The translations under genes were made by a program, and so were the position numbers. This document shows positions 13,975 through 26,713 of a stretch of 64,000 nucleotides of DNA, piece after piece. The stretch spans positions 590,330 through 654,329 of the forward strand of contig NW_019775647.1 of the NCBI RefSeq assembly GCF_001039355.2, in the 5' to 3' direction. Under the pieces are notes generated by a model. That model saw nothing but the letters and a program-made list of their open reading frames with translations. It searched no databases and was not told the DNA's origin. Numbering within the stretch: position 1 is the stretch's first letter; every line of letters begins with the position of its first letter. The DNA comes from Lingula anatina (lineage: Eukaryota; Brachiopoda; Lingulata; Lingulida; Lingulidae).

Positions 13975-16900
13975 GTTGTTGTTGTTGTTGTTGTTGTTGT
14001 TATTAGTAATAATATTGAAACATACAGGGTCTAGACAACCTGAATCAGATACTCATAGATAATTAATTAAGACTCCCCATTTCAAAATTATGATAAAAGC
14101 CAATACATTCTGCCAGTAAATGACTGTATGCTTGCAATAAAAGCTTGTTAATAGTATGTATATTTATAAGGCTATAGGAAATAAGAGACATAAGCTTTTT
14201 CGTGGAAATGAGGAATTTCGTGTTTTTTTAATTCAATTCTGATGGTTCCTGAGATTCCCTGTGGTGTTGGGTCCCATGATAAATGTTCAGGTTTTTTTTT
14301 TTAACCTGGCCTCATGTCTGTTATAAAATATAGCATTATGCACAGCATGTAAATATCATTTGTTGCATCATGTATAGTACTTTGTTGGATAACATTGTTT
14401 ATTTTAAAGCACAAAATTATTAAGGCAACAAAAGGTATATGCTGCACTAAATGTTATATACATGTACAAATCATGGTTTTAGTACCTTGTCCAAAGACCT
14501 TTAAGCTATAATGACACATTACTGAACAAATCACTTGGCTTAAGGCATTAAAGATCTTCATAGATAAGAGCACATTCAGAACAGTGGACTAACAGATCCA
14601 CAGATCAGATATGGCCAACCCACTTAAATAAGCTTGTTGTATAATCCTCGCAGGGTGTCTAATCAGGAATTAAGCAGCAAGCTTTTAAATTTGTCGTCAT
14701 ATTGTATTGGATCCATGGACTAGCCATTTTTTTCCTCTTGTGCGATATCACGCCACCAGTCGATTCACATCTTTCTGTCCCTCATTTTCAAACCTTCACA
14801 TAAACTAGTGTATATATTTCCAGTGAATACAGTACCAGCCTTGTTAGAGAGACTAGAGACCATGGCAGTACAGACTGGCTTGAAGTACACCCCGAGTGCC
14901 ATGGGGTGCATCATAGCTTCTGACCTGTTTAAAGTGGAGGTCCTCTTTGATGGCACTGGGGTTTTCAGGGATGTCCGTGTGGCACACTGTGGGAGAGATT
15001 CAGAAGTGAGATTTGTATTTTATTTTTAAAGTAAAATAATTTCATGTCAGAGTTTTTTTTTTTTTCAAGTAAATGGTATACTGATATAAACAAGTTTTTT
15101 AATTTATATCACAGTAAGATGGTGGTTGTTAATTTAACTGCTATAAAAGTTTTTTATGTTTTGAGGCATTGCATCAACTATAATTATAATATGTAAGTTA
15201 GATATAGAAATTTTAGACAACAGTGACCAAATGTATTTCCTGTTGAACAAATTTCATTATTTATTGTATTAACAAATAAAGGGAGGGTAACTTTTCTAGA
15301 ACCAAACTTTAACATTTGAAATGAAATGATGTGTTAGTTACCAGATGATTTTTGAAAAGTAAATGCATTTGTTGACATTTTTGTATATAATTGTTCTTTC
15401 TTCTTATAGAGTTGCCCAGAGATTCAAGAAATTCTCAAGTAAGTTGAGATTTTTATTGTTCATATTTTGCATGACAATGCATAGTATGATTTAATTTCAA
15501 TATATAAAGCAAATATATATATAATATGTATGTTTTGGTCTGGCTAGGCAAATGCTATATATTTGCGTTATTTGGTGTGTTTTGATTAACAGTGAAGATA
15601 ATACTTTGCACTATAGTATGATTTAATTTCAATATGTCAAGCAAATTATTGTTATTATTATTATTATTCATTTTCCCGTAGGGCTGGAAATCACTCTGAG
15701 TTTTTGGAACATTTGAGAGGTCTGGTTTCCATGTATCAAATAGGAGACAAAGACAAGTCAGTATTCCAGCCTTTTTTCAAATAGTTTGCATGGGTAAAGA
15801 TTAAAACTCACATTTACCCCATCTTATAATTGGTTTGTTTAAAGGGAATCAACAAGTTTCTGTCAAGAGTTTAAAAAGATTGGGTTAATTGAATTATTTA
15901 TTAATTTAAACTGGAACTCTATCAGAGTCAGATAAAATTTCAATAACCTGCAAGCTCCAGAACTCATTTCAGATTCAGTTTTCATGTTTCGTTAACTTTC
16001 CTTTAGTATTAAGATTTCCTCTATGATGTAAATATTGCTTTTATTTTGTCTACTTTTATGTTAATATTGCTATTTTAATATTTCAGGAAACTTAGAATCA
16101 AGGGTTTTATGGCTTTGACATCCCTGGAGTCAGATCTGAACAGGGTAGCCCAATTCCAGAGGTAATGTCTCAAATAATAAGTTATAGATTTAAATTTCCA
16201 CCCCAGGAAGAAAAGTTCCATTTAGACAGGAACATTGATTTTAGTAAAATTCAGTCTTCAGACTTTTTTCTCCCCTATTATTCAGAAATCTGATTTTTTG
16301 CTTGGTGGTTTTTCATATTAAACAGCCTTAGATAGAGGTCATCGGCTTGGTATGCTTCAGTAATAAAAAATCTGGAAATATGTCAGTCCAAAGTTGGTAT
16401 GTGGAATTCAAGAAAGAGCCTGATGGTTGCACCTAACACTTTAAGCAGATCTACATTAAAACTCATTTTCTTTCTTTTGCAGTTCAATTAGTGGGGTTTC
16501 AAGTTATATACACAAGTCTCCTTTGGGAATATTACAGCCAAGATGTGGAGGTGGGTAGAGCTACTCAGTTCATTGAGTCTTTCCATTCTTGTAAGACCAT
16601 TCTCTATTCACGTTGGATATTACATTCTGTGTATTTTAGATGAGATTTAGATTGTGTTTGTCCTGTTTATGCCAGTATTGACTTGCACAAGAAATGGACC
16701 AATTGATTTCACCAGCTGACCAGATTGCACATAAATCCTCTATTTTATTGATTTTATGACTATATGTATTTGATTTTATTGGGATTGGTGAAAAAAAATA
16801 TAGAAAAACTACATAACATGCTCAAATGTATTTGGTTGATGATGTCAACAATTTTTGCCCCATTCAAATCTATTCTTGTCGAACTCAGTAGACCCTCAGT

Positions 16901-17924
16901 ATGCCATAACAATGAAATATGGGTTGTCTGTACTACAGATATTTCAAACAATGCACCATTTATATATAGATTAAAAGTAGGTCATAGCAGCATATGAAAT
17001 CAAACTTGAAAAAAATTTGTATCTGGGTTATGTATTTTGTAGTAGCAGACAGCAGGGAAAGTTGAGATGTTCTTCAATTTTGTATGAGTAGCTGAGCAAT
17101 ATGGATTTTTTTGGTAAACTGTAGGAAAATGAGCATTTTATCTCAACGAGTGGGCATCGTTACTAAAAGCATCCTGCTTTTGATACATACACATTCACCT
17201 TTAAGGTTTGAATTTAAGAGCATGCCTTTAAACCTTTTATTAATTTTCTTTCAGGAAAACCGATGAGGTTAACATATTTTGTAGCACCCTATGACCTTTT
17301 AGATGGGAAAGCCAAGAAATCATTGCCAATGACTGTAGAAGGTATTTATTTATTTATTTATTTTTCATAATGAACTTCTTGTGTAATATGTTTTAATTAT
17401 TAGAATTAAATAAGTGATAACAATTCTTGGTGGTTCAGTTGGTTTCTCTCCTTATTTAATAAATGATTGTGAAATAAATAATCTTTATCAAGGCAGGCTT
17501 TTATCTTGGTGTAATATGGATAAACACCATTGCTTCCACTGTAGAAGATGATAATATATGATAGAATGACCCCCCCGCTTGTGTACTTTTAAACAGTAAC
17601 AAGGTTTGACAACTAATTGGTTTCAGCCAATTTTCTTTCAGCCTATGATTGTGATCAGGCATGTGAATATTGTTGTTAAAGCATAAATATATTTCATGTT
17701 CTTTGAAATCTGATCAGGTTATATATAATGCTGCTATTCATTCATTCATTCATTCATTCATTCATCAGCTATCACTGAGAATAACCTGGGTCATAATGCG
17801 GAGGTGTGTATATCACCCAGCAGTGGACACAAACTCCAGACCATGCCACTGATGACCATCAATAAGACAGAGGGGAAAAGGTGAGTGACCACATTGACCC
17901 TCCTAAACCGGCCATCCATCCAGC

Positions 17925-17959
<35 letters not shown>

Positions 17960-18280
17960 GATTAAAAGAAAATATTCATTTTAATTCTATAAAAGCAGGA
18001 GATAACTTGCTATTGATTTATGTCAGCATTATAGGCAAGTCTTTTCATGGAGGTCACAAAACATATAATAGTGAGTTTGTAGATTAGTATTAAACACGAG
18101 TCAAATATTGGAAACGCTGCACTTCACTCATTTAAATGTATAATGTTGACATTTCAGCCTTCCACACTTTGCGGCACAAACCAGTTTGAACAGTGTCACA
18201 CTTCCAGCACAATTTATTCTGAAACTTGGCAAGCCTATCCCAGTGGCTGTCAGTATATTGATGAAAATACAGCAAACTAC

Positions 18281-18333
<53 letters not shown>

Positions 18334-21300
18334 GATTATTTTTTGTAGTCCAATTTGAAATAATCATTCTCACATGGTCTTAATATTTGAAAGTCATATT
18401 TAAGTCATTATGAATAATATAATGTATATTTCAAAAAGAAACATCAAATAATTTGCTCCACTGTCTCCAGGTATCCAGTTTGTGAACATGTCCCAAGCAC
18501 AACCATTGGTGAATCTTCTCATACAGGAGGTGTATGGTACCAAGATGGACACACCCAGGAAAGGAATTTCTGTGGTAAGTTTTTTTTTTCTTTGTTTTTT
18601 TTTCTGCTGTATCTAATTGAAATTCTTACAAATGGGATTAACATCTACACTGTACAATATATTGTGTTTTCAAGACCGGAAACAGAAATGCATGTAACAG
18701 GGGCCTTTTCATGTAACAGGTGTGTTTTAAACATTGTGTGATTTGTGGTGATTTTCCAACTGTTTTTCTCAATTTTTGTGAAAGTTTGATTTTTTTATGT
18801 GAGATTTTTTCTGCTTAATGAGATCACTAAATATAAAATGCACTAATTGACATTTACAGGAGTATGTTTAACCCATTTAAAAGAAAGGCCAAGGTCATAG
18901 CAAGGCAGCATTCAGTTCATTATTGAATGATTTATATTTTGAAAAATACCAACATGTATTATTTGCAATCTCTCCCTAGAGTAGTTGCTGTGGCCTCAAC
19001 CTTAAATTTTTAAAAAATATGATAAACAAGGAAATTTTTGTTTATATAACAACATTTGAAAATTGCTCTTCTTCTCATTCTCTGTGATTTAATCTTTGCA
19101 ACTTGCTTTTTATTTGCGTCTTCACTGACAATCTCCTCTTGCAGAAGTTACCAGGGCAGCAGCATACATATGTGATAAACGATGGCAGCGCGGAGGATAT
19201 GATGGGCATCGTAGTCGATCAAATCCCCTTCACCCTTCCAACCAATGTCCCCAGCATTCTACAGAGCCTCAGACAGCAACTTCTGTTTAATACTCTCATT
19301 GCTAGCTGTGTGAGAGGAAAGAGTGTAGAGGGTAAGTTTGTTGAGTATGTGCCAATGTATGATTTGATGCCTGCTTACCAAGAAGTGTGTGGAGAAAGTT
19401 GTAGAAGGTAGGTTTGTCTTTAGAAGAATGGAGAAGTTAGGTATGTCGTGAAGACAAGATGGAGATTGGGTAGGTTTGTCATGGGGAAAAGATGGAAAAT
19501 TAGTTTTGTCATGGGGAAAAAATGAAAATATGGAAAAGATTGTTTGTCATGGGGAAATACAAAGATGGTAGGTTTGTTGTTGGGAAAAGATGGAGATGGT
19601 AGGTTTTGCATGGGAGATAGATGGAGAAATTGGGTTTGTCATGGGAAAAAGATGAAGAATTCAGGTTTTTGTGAAAGAAAATATGGAGAAGGTATGTTTC
19701 TCATGGGGAGAAGATGAAGATGGTAGGGTTGTTGTTTGGAAAAGATGGATATAGTAGGTGTAATTTCAGGTACATAACATTCTCTGATATTTGAAATGAT
19801 GTCAGCACGATGACAATGTATCACAATACAGTACTGCTATCGCAATTTCAGGTGCATCACAACACTGATATTTGAAATGATGTCAGTACCATGACATTTT
19901 GTTACAATACAATACTGTTATTGCTATTTCAGGTACATCACATTCACTGGTATTTGAAGTGACACCAGTATCCCTACAGTATATAACTGTTGCATTTGAA
20001 CATCCACTCCATACTTCCATGGCAACAGGTATGGTATATTATCAGAAAATTGGTTGAAATTATTACTCATATTTAGTTCCATTGTAACTTTTTCTGAAAT
20101 GTACATGCATTATATAAACTAAGAAAACAAAAGATTTATGAAGGAAATTAGTTTTTAGTGCTATGTAACCAAAGAGGGTATATAAGATTGGTTATAATTT
20201 TTTCTTGCAGAAATAACAGTAACTTGTTTTCTTGAATTATGAAGAAACATGCTCAGACATTTCTTTAAATTTTAGAAATTATGTGAATATTTCCGTCATT
20301 CAAATTTGCTCCAATATTCAACCATGTATGATGAAATATGCTTGAATATCTTCTTCCATACTGTTCATTTACATTTGCTCGTATTTTGTTTTCAGCGGAG
20401 CTAGACTTGAGTGATGTCACTACTGTGAAATGTAAGCTGTACACATTGTCAGGAGATGAGACAATTTGCTCTGATGACTACGTGTGCAGAGTGATTCAAA
20501 GGTAACTTGGGTATCGGACCATAGATGTCAGCACTGGAATTTTTTTCTATTCCCACATAAGCTTAGTGTTGCTTTACACAAAAAGTGTTCATTAATGAAT
20601 ATATGTGTCTTTCATGGCATATGAGTTTGTTTCTTTTGCTCTTTTTATTAGCACTTACAACGTGTCCGCATGAAACATTGTGTGTGTAGATTTTTTTGTA
20701 AGAAATTGACAAATTTCATTTTCCATTTTATTTTGTCAGGGAACCATCTGAGACAGCATCATGATTCAGTAGTAACTGCAATATTTAATTTTTATTTATT
20801 ATTGTGTATTCATTTACTTACTTTTGTTACTATTTGATATGTGTTTTTCTCCATTCCAGGTGCTTATCCATCCCTGTGACAATGCGTGCCATAATTCGCA
20901 AGGTGTCCAGTCAAATAGAAAAGTTGCGCCCACCACCTGCAGCTCAGCCAACGGCAAACATGCAAAACTTATTAGCCAAACAAATTATGGACAAGAGACT
21001 CAGTTATTTTGAGGCAACAATACGAAATCCATTACTTTTAAATGAGTTGAAAATGAATGAATTTTCCACAAGGGAGAATATCATTGGCCCCTTCACTCCT
21101 GGTTTGATGCCAAATCATCCAATCGGATCGCAGGGGCCAACGAGCATGTACAGGTTTCCCAATGTGATGGCAGGGGGGCCTCAGTACGGTAACCATTACG
21201 ATGGTGGTGGACATGGTCAGTCGGGTCTAGTCACACCTGAAATGGAAAGTCTAGAAGAGAAACGGGAACGGGTAAATAAGAATCCCATGCTGGCTAGTCT

Positions 21301-24300
21301 TCTTGATCAGGACACTCCAAGTCCTGACCCACAAATTCAACAACAGCAAGTGCAACAGCAGCAACAGCAGAACTCTATCTTGTCTAGCTTACTTGGAGAT
21401 CAGCCCCCCACCCCCATGGCAGCACCTACAAAGCAAAGAAAAAAGCGCATGAGACGTTCAACATCCACGACCGACGGCGGTCGAAGTCCAGGAAGCAGCA
21501 CAGGCAAAAGTCCCAAACGCAAAGTCAGCGAGGCTGAAGAATTTGAAAATCGGCTGAAGGAAATGGAAGTTGACCAGTCAGCGGGAGACCCATTTGATTC
21601 TTCAGTTGGAAGTAGTATCAGCAATCCTGCGTTAACAAGTTCCCAAGTTTATGGGGATCAGGTGGATCCGTTCAGTGTCCCAGTGGAATCCCAGATTGAT
21701 AAGCTGAAAAACAGTGTCGATAACTTTATCAAAAAGGAGTCCAAATCCATCAATTCCTGTCAGGGGTCGTCTGAGTTGTCAATGTTGCTCAGTGATATTG
21801 AGACTGACACTCAGGTAGGGGGCAGCATGATCAGGCGACCTAGCTCCGGAGATGCCAGACCGGGTAGTGCACATAGTCTTGCGCGAAGCACCAGTGGTGC
21901 CAGTGTTGAAGAAATTCTCACGAATCGTACGACTCCATTAGATCCAGATGCATTTCAGGGTAAAGATGGAGGAACATTCACACCAACACAGTTTCTAGGG
22001 GAGCCTGGTAAAGTAAGCAGGAAATTCAGCAAAGGCTCTACAGAGTCAATGGAGTTTAATGCAGATCTTTTAAATCCAGATTCAAGTTTTGCTGACAGTT
22101 TGATAGAGAATGCAACTGATGAGATGGATCTGGACACTTGTGATGCTAATGCCTTTGGTGTGGGGTTTAACCCAGTAGCCATCATGGCTTCCAAGATGGC
22201 TGCCAAGGTAGAAACTGCTGACTCTCAGCAGGGGAATGGTGCTAGTAAAAGTCCAAGCAGGAAAACGCCTGTACAGAGATCCAATTCTCGGACAAATCAT
22301 AACTTTGAGCGCTCCAACTCCCTTGAGGAGAAACCTGTGGAAACATCAAATACCCCTAATAAAAGCCTGGTTATGTCACTAAAACAGTCAGAACTACAAT
22401 CCAAGGTAGACTCACCACAAGAAGCCCTGGATTTATCCAAATCTTCAAAAGATTTCACTATGAACGATGAGACACCGGGGTTAAAAAATGACCTTGGGCC
22501 ATCCCCGTTAGACCTGACCGCGGACATAGAAGTGGCCAAAATAACCGGGTCAGGTGGAGAGATGGCCGCAAGTAAGGGCATGGAACTGGTCAGTCCTCTC
22601 AAAATCCCAGCATTTGCAGTCAGCCAAAGAACAGGAACAGGTGCGAAAAAGGAAAGGACTTTGTCAAATAAAAGTGGTAAGATTCCAAAAGATGCCAAAA
22701 GGCGGAACAGTGATCGGGAGGGTGGGAAACGTAAGAAGGAGGATTCAGGAAAAGAGAAAACTGGCAAACGCAGAAAGACCATTTCGAGTATCGAAGGTCA
22801 TCCTCAGGGGGATCAGATTTACAGCATTGAGCAGGCAAAGAAGCCAACTGCAATTAAAATCACAACCAGTAAGCTGAAAAGTGTAAAGCCGTCAGTAGAT
22901 GGCAGTACTAATAAGATGGACTTATCCAAAGCATCAGTGTCTGCCAAACCAAAAGTAACAGTCATACCTCCAATGAGCTCAAAGAAACCAGAATCTGGTC
23001 AAAAAGGCATGATGTCACCTCCTGTTGTGAACAAATCTGGCCAACCAGTCATGTCGGGTAAGACGCCAACCACACCTTCCCCCACGCATAAGCTTCTGTC
23101 ATCAAAGATATCCCCCACACAATTTGGGAAGTCACCAACCATAGGAAGGAATTCACCATCTTTAAAAAACTTATCCGGGAAGGCCTCCCCAATGTCACGA
23201 TCGCCTAGTGTTGGTGGTAAAAGTAGGAAAGCTAATAATCAAGTGACTGTAAGTAAGCAGGACTCAAAACTTATGAACAAGACCCCGACTATTAAACTTA
23301 AACCTATTGCCCTTCCTGCCAACCAACCCCCAGGCACAGGAACAACAACATCATCTGCCTCCCCTGGAGCAACTGGGAAGCAGCCATTCACTCCCACAAC
23401 ACCAACAACGCCTGGGAAAATCAAGGCACGGAAGAAGTCACTCTCAGCAGTTATTGACAACCTTACAAAGCAAAGCAATTCTGTAGTTCTTCCGCAGACT
23501 GCAGAGCCCGGTGTTGAGAAGAAAGAAGAGGAGAAGAAAAAGGATGACAAAACTGGTTTGGATGTCTTGAAACCAGACACAACTGGTTTCTTGTCTAGTT
23601 ACAAAATTCCCAAAAAGGTAAAGTCGGAAACGCCTGTGACTACCTCGAGTGCTGTGACAGCCTCTCAGGACAAACCATCCAGTACTGAGAGAATGAACGT
23701 TGAATTGAAATCTGCTGACAGAAATACCTCTGATTCGACAAGCAAAACCAAAAGTGAAAAAGTTTTAAATGCAGGCAACCCAAGTACTAAACCTGTTAAT
23801 ATTACCTCCAGTCCAGGAAGAGCTCCACTCCCTCCCAGTCGTGTAGGTGGCAGCACATCCTCATCGCCCAGAACATTCAAACCAAATTTTGGAACAAGTG
23901 GGGCACCTTATAGCACAAACAATGTAAATAGTTCTAAAAACAATGGAGATGAAATAAATAATAGGACAAGCATTGGGGCTAAAACCAACCCTGTCTCAAC
24001 TGGGGCAGCCACAAGATTAGACTTTACAAAGCCACCAGCAAGCCCACCTCCATCCGAAACTCTGACTCAAAAACCGCAAAAAGAAATTCCATTGAAAAGC
24101 ATTAGTGAGAAAGACAGTGTGGAAAAGACTCATGTATCTGACTCTGCAGCTAAATCTCTCCAGTCCAAAAACGTGAATGGCTTGAATAACAATAATAATA
24201 ATAATGGAAAAACTGGCAATGGTGCTTCCCTAAAGAGTGGAGTAGAAAAAAGGCGAGGTCTGTTTGATTCTATAGGATTCGAACCCAAAACTGAATCTAC

Positions 24301-25105
24301 AGATAAGGGAAAAGACTCGGAGAACAGGGTAAATTCAATAGGTGGGTTTACATCTGAAAAGCAAGATTCAAAACAGCAATCCAGCTATGATGGAATAAGT
24401 AACCAATCGACATCAAGTTTTGACATGACTTTGAACTCTCAAAAATTGGGGTCATCTCCAAGAGTCTCTTCTTCATCATCATCATCATCTTCGTCTTCAT
24501 CACAAACAAGTAGTAGTAATCTTAGAAGCAATCATGTTGTTGGAAATGACAGCACAAATAGTCCCACTTCAACCAGTACTGTCAGGCCTCAACAAAGTGA
24601 CAAAGACACTGATAACATTTTTAAAGCTCCGACTCCAAAACCTCCCGAGTCCCCAAGTCCTGCTGGCACAGTGTTAGAAAATAATAAAAGAGACGATGGG
24701 TCACCTGCACCCAAACGCATAAGAATCGAGTCTCAAAAACCAGTCTTAAGCCCAAGAAGTGACGCTAGTAGTCCTGATAACCTGATTATCGACTATCCAT
24801 CAACGCCAAAGTCTTCTCAGCAAACTGGCGCTGTCAGATCCCCTACAGCGAAACTCGGTAGTGAGTCCCCTGCTATTGGGGCTATCCCACAATCCCCTGC
24901 AGAGGAGGCAGCCATGCATTCTCCCGCTGCCGTAACCTTGAAATCACCAGCTCCAGCAATGCCCATCAAGTCTCCGTTGCCACATGCTCCTTCGCCTTCT
25001 CCATCAGCCAATAATAAATCGAGTTCTGCCAGTAGGGGAACGTCACCAGGCGATACAGCTTGTGATCTGGATGATGACTTGATGGATGCAGCATTAATGA
25101 ACTAA
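11397..25105 (+). CDS. MED1: Mediator complex subunit 1 (MED1/TRAP220), 16 exons, 1912 residues
   Basis: MED1 is the Mediator middle-module subunit that nuclear receptors contact. Coding exons: 11397-11454, 12648-12757, 13698-13776, 14824-15005, 15410-15438, 15682-15756, 16087-16161, 16483-16550, 17255-17341, 17769-17880, 18158-18282, 18471-18574, 19145-19331, 19933-20028, 20396-20501, 20860-25105. All junctions are GT-AG and keep phase; they total 5739 nt. Residues 1 to about 510 match the conserved Med1 domain (METLQKALK; HLRGLVSMY; KLPGQQHTYVIN; RCLSIPVTMRAI near 498). Two LxxLL receptor boxes follow: NPMLASLL (642-646) and NSILSSLL (672-676). The rest, nearly all in the 4.2-kb last exon, is low-complexity and rich in S, P, K and T, with poly-S and poly-N runs. 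The end DDDLMDAALMN closely resembles the vertebrate terminus. It is longer than human MED1 (about 1580 residues), the excess being in the disordered region. The upstream in-frame ATG at 20804 lies in intron 15 and is not a start. Confidence 0.96.
12850..13005. mobile_element. Foldback element in MED1 intron 2 (ATATGGCC-arm family)
   Basis: Left arm CTAACAGATCTGTAGATCAG runs into GTATGGCCAACCCACTTGAA (from 12852). The right arm (about 12958-13003) is its inverted copy with TGTGGGTCAGTCATATTTGG. It is preceded by AAGGCTTCATTCATGATG, resembling the tip of the element at 63347. Confidence 0.65.
13084..13475. mobile_element. Larger foldback insertion in MED1 intron 2
   Basis: TATTCCAGACATGCTGAGAA near 13094 is inverted at about 13446-13466 (TTTCAGCATGTCTGATATTC). 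The interior repeats GGACCG-type words. A 131-codon frame runs across it (13084-13479) but matches no protein I know, starts in the repeat arm, and has no splice sites in register with MED1. I take it as a transposable-element remnant. Confidence 0.45.
13937..14001. repeat. (ATT)n then (GTT)n microsatellite in MED1 intron 3
   Basis: A run of ATT/TTA units passes directly into TTG units, a compound trinucleotide microsatellite. Confidence 0.9.
14587..14725. mobile_element. Foldback element in MED1 intron 3 (ATATGGCC-arm family)
   Basis: Left arm GACTAACAGATCCACAGATC then AGATATGGCCAACCCACTTA. The diverged right arm ends ATTGGATCCATGGACTAGCC. It is the same family as 5572, 12850, 32404 and 42774, and it lies about 100 bases upstream of exon 4. 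Confidence 0.6.
18283..18332 (+). repeat. (GT)25 microsatellite starting at the MED1 intron 11 splice donor
   Basis: Exon 11 ends ...CAAACTACAG at 18282. The intron begins immediately with an uninterrupted run of GT dinucleotides, so the donor GT is the first unit of the repeat. Phase and homology (ILMKIQQTTG|IQFVNM) fix the exon end at this point. Confidence 0.85.
19400..19757 (+). repeat. Degenerate minisatellite of donor-like units in MED1 intron 13
   Basis: About ten diverged units of 30-35 bases share GGTAGGTTTGTCATGGGGAA followed by AAGATGGAGA. The GGTAGGTTTGT part resembles the true exon 13 donor at 19331 (GGTAAGTTTGT). Confidence 0.75.
19764..19932 (+). repeat. Two decayed tandem copies of the MED1 exon 14 splice acceptor and exon start
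   Basis: The real acceptor ATTTCAG|GTACATCAC at 19926-19932 is preceded by copies at 19846-19852 (ATTTCAG|GTGCATCAC) and 19764-19770 (ATTTCAG|GTACATAAC), spaced 80 and 82 bases. Similarity continues into the exon (TTTGAAATGATGTCAG versus TTTGAAGTGACACCAG). Read in the exon frame, both upstream copies reach a stop quickly (TAA, then TGA), so they cannot replace exon 14. Confidence 0.85.
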
Positions 25106-26087
25106 AAGGTGCTCCTTATCAGAATCGTGAAGCTTCAACAAAATGAGGGATGAAAACCAAGCTTGTAGGTACCAAGTGACTGTCTATTCAACCAGGCTTT
25201 GTTATAATCAACAGGTGAAAAACCATGAAGTACCAAGAGAGTGTAAGGTCAACCAGGTGATGTAAGTGGACCTTTTCAAGACCAGTCTTTGCATCAGTAT
25301 ATCCAAAGGCCCTGAAAAGAACACATAATCAGGACTCGCATCACTCTTCAATGAAATGCGTGCAAAATGTATTGCAACCCAACACCACCATTTAGGGCTG
25401 AGACCTGAGGGAATAGTTTGGCTTGATGTGGTAACCAATCAAATAGGATGCTGAGCACCATGGAGCAACCACACTTGGTGTACTTGGTGCTGTTAGATCT
25501 TTCAAACCAAGATGGCTGGAAGATGTTTCAAAGACGGTCGTTTAGGAAGGGAATGGTTCATGATGAAATGACAAACTAAAGAAGCAAGTTTGCTTTAACC
25601 ACTTCCGAATATCACCGTTGTTCCTGGTAAAGAGAGGTCATAGCAACAGCATTTTTTAATTTTTTTATTATTTTTTAATTTTTTTTAAATAAAATATATA
25701 CAATGCACATGTAAATCACAGACATCAAGGTGGCTAGTTCTAATTATTTTTAGAATTAAAACTAATGTAAGGATGCCAAAGTGAGCATAGGACTAAGGAC
25801 ATTTGGAGTGTATGGTTTGCATTCAGTGGTTAGTAAGAGATGTAATTAAGAGATTATTTCAGTGATTTGACAAGTTTTAAAAGATGTTTGCCACAATGCA
25901 CCACTTTTGACACAGTGATCTCGTCACTGTGTAGTGGAACGATGCATTTTACCTGCTAGTGCATATCCAAGGAGTGTAGAAGTCGACCAAAGGAGCAGGA
26001 TAGCATAGTAACCAAAACTTGTGTAACTTTTAACCAAGCTGAACACTTGAACACAGATGAAGTATTCAAGAAATTCAGTTGTACTGT

Positions 26088-26088
<1 letters not shown>

Positions 26089-26134
<46 letters not shown>
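26089..26134 (+). repeat. Poly-T run of 46 bases
   Basis: Uninterrupted T-run in the putative MED1 3' UTR, with no recognisable element body on either side. If transcribed it would be a U-tract. Confidence 0.9.
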
Positions 26135-26682
26135 CACTCTGCAGATTAAATTAAGAAGTTTGGATTTCATAATAGGTTGGGACACATGGTGTGGTGTTGG
26201 TGGGTGGACATGTACCTGTCACAGCTGAGACCGAAGGCAAATGTGTTAAGAAGCATTTTTATCTCAGATGAAATGCACTGTCCTTGTAGTGACCAGAAAT
26301 AATAAGGATTTGACAAGTGAACTGAAATCAGAAATTAGTGCCGAGTTATATGAGCACAACAACAAGATTTGGCTTCAGGTTGGAGTAAGTAGAAAGTTAC
26401 CATCTTAAGCTAGTTTGACCTTAGATGGTTTAAGATTTGTAATTGGAATTTGTGCCGAAATGATGCCAAAACAATAACAGAAACCTTAAAGTGGAAAGAT
26501 ATCAGTAAATTAAGTGATGTATACAGTCAACTTCTACTTAATCAACAACATTTGGTGTTTAGGATAAACAAAAACAAATTAGTGAATGAAGTGTAAATGT
26601 GTTTATAATCAGTGAAGAAGGCAGTGCTTGCATTGGTCATGAGGGCATAAATATGAAATCTGAAAATGTTTGCCTTATGGAC

Positions 26683-26713
<31 letters not shown>

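Noticed and set aside
18128-18373. Poly-His/Thr and Cys/Val-rich frames over the (GT)n tract
   Set aside because: Microsatellite translation artefacts.
20804-20859. MED1 frame starting inside intron 15
   Set aside because: The acceptor CCATTCCAG at 20851-20859 and phase continuity with exon 15 show that the frame upstream of 20860 is intronic.
21400-25011. Several minus-strand frames inside the last MED1 exon
   Set aside because: Antisense shadows of a biased-composition coding exon; no independent motifs.
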